Source of the DNA: Paenibacillus dendritiformis
Lineage (GTDB): Bacteria > Bacillota > Bacilli > Paenibacillales > Paenibacillaceae
DNA: 64,000 bases
Direction of reading: 5' to 3'
NCBI RefSeq assembly: GCF_945605565.1
Contig: NZ_OX216966.1
Coordinates: 2,534,001-2,598,000, forward strand
Shown: positions 63,806 to 64,000 of the stretch, one piece after another
Layout of the letters: each line of letters starts with the position of its first letter
How positions within the stretch are numbered: position 1 is the first letter of the stretch
Notes under the pieces: generated by a model
What the model saw: the letters and a program-made list of their open reading frames with translations, nothing else
Databases searched by the model: none
Told to the model about the DNA's origin: nothing
Translations under genes and position numbers: made by a program

Positions 63806-64000
63806 ATGAACAAAGAACAATTGGAGCGAATTCATACGGGAAAGGGTTTTATTGCAGCGTTGGACCAGAGCGGCGGAAGCACGCCAAAGGCGCTGCTCCA
63901 ATATGGCATTAAGGAAGACAGCTACTCGAATGACGAAGAAATGTTCGAGCTGGTTCATGCCATGAGAACGCGGATTATTAAAAGTCCGGCATTTGATTCG
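63806..64000 (+). CDS. fda: Class I fructose-bisphosphate aldolase, 3' end outside window
   Basis: The first 65 residues are present: [19 protein letters not shown] and the [19 protein letters not shown] segment are characteristic of the bacterial class I (Staphylococcus Fda-like) enzyme, which cleaves fructose 1,6-bisphosphate via a lysine Schiff base in glycolysis. AAGGAAGGAG precedes the ATG. The catalytic lysine region is beyond the window. Confidence 0.93.
   Translation, partial: MNKEQLERIHTGKGFIAALDQSGGSTPKALLQYGIKEDSYSNDEEMFELVHAMRTRIIKSPAFDS

Overview
The window looks like chromosomal DNA from a Gram-positive, endospore-former-type Bacillota, most likely Paenibacillus. The GC content is moderate to high, strong AGGAGG-type ribosome binding sites precede most genes, and GTG/TTG starts are common. 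Many products match Bacillus/Paenibacillus families (BmrC/BmrD, OpuA, GbsR, UPF0756, YwiC, LplB/YtcP-type sugar permeases). The genus is an inference from gene content; the species cannot be told.

Layout. 1-3.3 kb (-): a membrane alpha/beta hydrolase followed by a partial serine beta-lactamase-like protein. 3.4-7.5 kb (-): a tightly overlapping FecCD-permease / ATPase / binding-protein / ferrochelatase-like operon with a clear promoter, probably for haem or another tetrapyrrole. 7.7-8.3 kb: purine-rich 86-bp tandem repeats and copies of a dispersed intergenic repeat. 8.4-10 kb (-): ilvD. 10.3-12.9 kb (+): a PLP amino-acid aldolase/deaminase-like gene coupled to an FAD sugar-lactone-oxidase-like gene. 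12.9-15 kb: an acyltransferase diverges from ywiC, with a perfect Fnr/Crp-type box between them. 15.1-21 kb (+): KDG kinase, KDPG aldolase and a two-gene 2-oxoacid:ferredoxin oxidoreductase, which together would take 2-keto-3-deoxygluconate to pyruvate and on to an acyl-CoA with reduced ferredoxin. 21.2-23.5 kb: a sirtuin and an FGGY kinase. 23.9-29.9 kb: an AraC-type regulator divergent from galK-galE-galT and a DUF4380-like gene. 30.3 kb: an ACT-domain malic enzyme. 32.1-33.5 kb: an intact IS256-family element inserted in a degenerate repeat array. 34-36.7 kb: a TrpXYZ-type ABC importer. 36.8-39 kb: a chemoreceptor and two tiny ORFs. 39-43.4 kb (-): a heterodimeric BmrC/BmrD-type multidrug ABC exporter behind a leader peptide and transcription attenuator. 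43.6-48.9 kb: UPF0756, pyroglutamyl peptidase, the opuA glycine betaine operon, and its divergent GbsR-family regulator. 48.9-50.3 kb: two adjacent minisatellite arrays that are related but inverted. 50.3-52.3 kb: a TetR regulator convergent with a degenerate M24 peptidase whose promoter carries the same operator. 52.5-61.2 kb (+): a membrane AraC-type sensor, a sugar-type ABC importer, an amidohydrolase, a Rieske ferredoxin and a GntR/LacI-type regulator. 61.2-64 kb: haemolysin III, small proteins, DUF3891, and the start of class I fructose-bisphosphate aldolase.

The strongest regulatory observations are (i) the leader peptide plus attenuator in front of the drug exporter genes, (ii) one operator embedded identically in the tetR and M24 promoters, (iii) a palindrome filling the spacer of the opuA promoter next to a GbsR-family gene, and (iv) the Fnr box next to ywiC. 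No rRNA, tRNA, CRISPR array or prophage was seen. All calls rest on reading the sequence; no database search was run.
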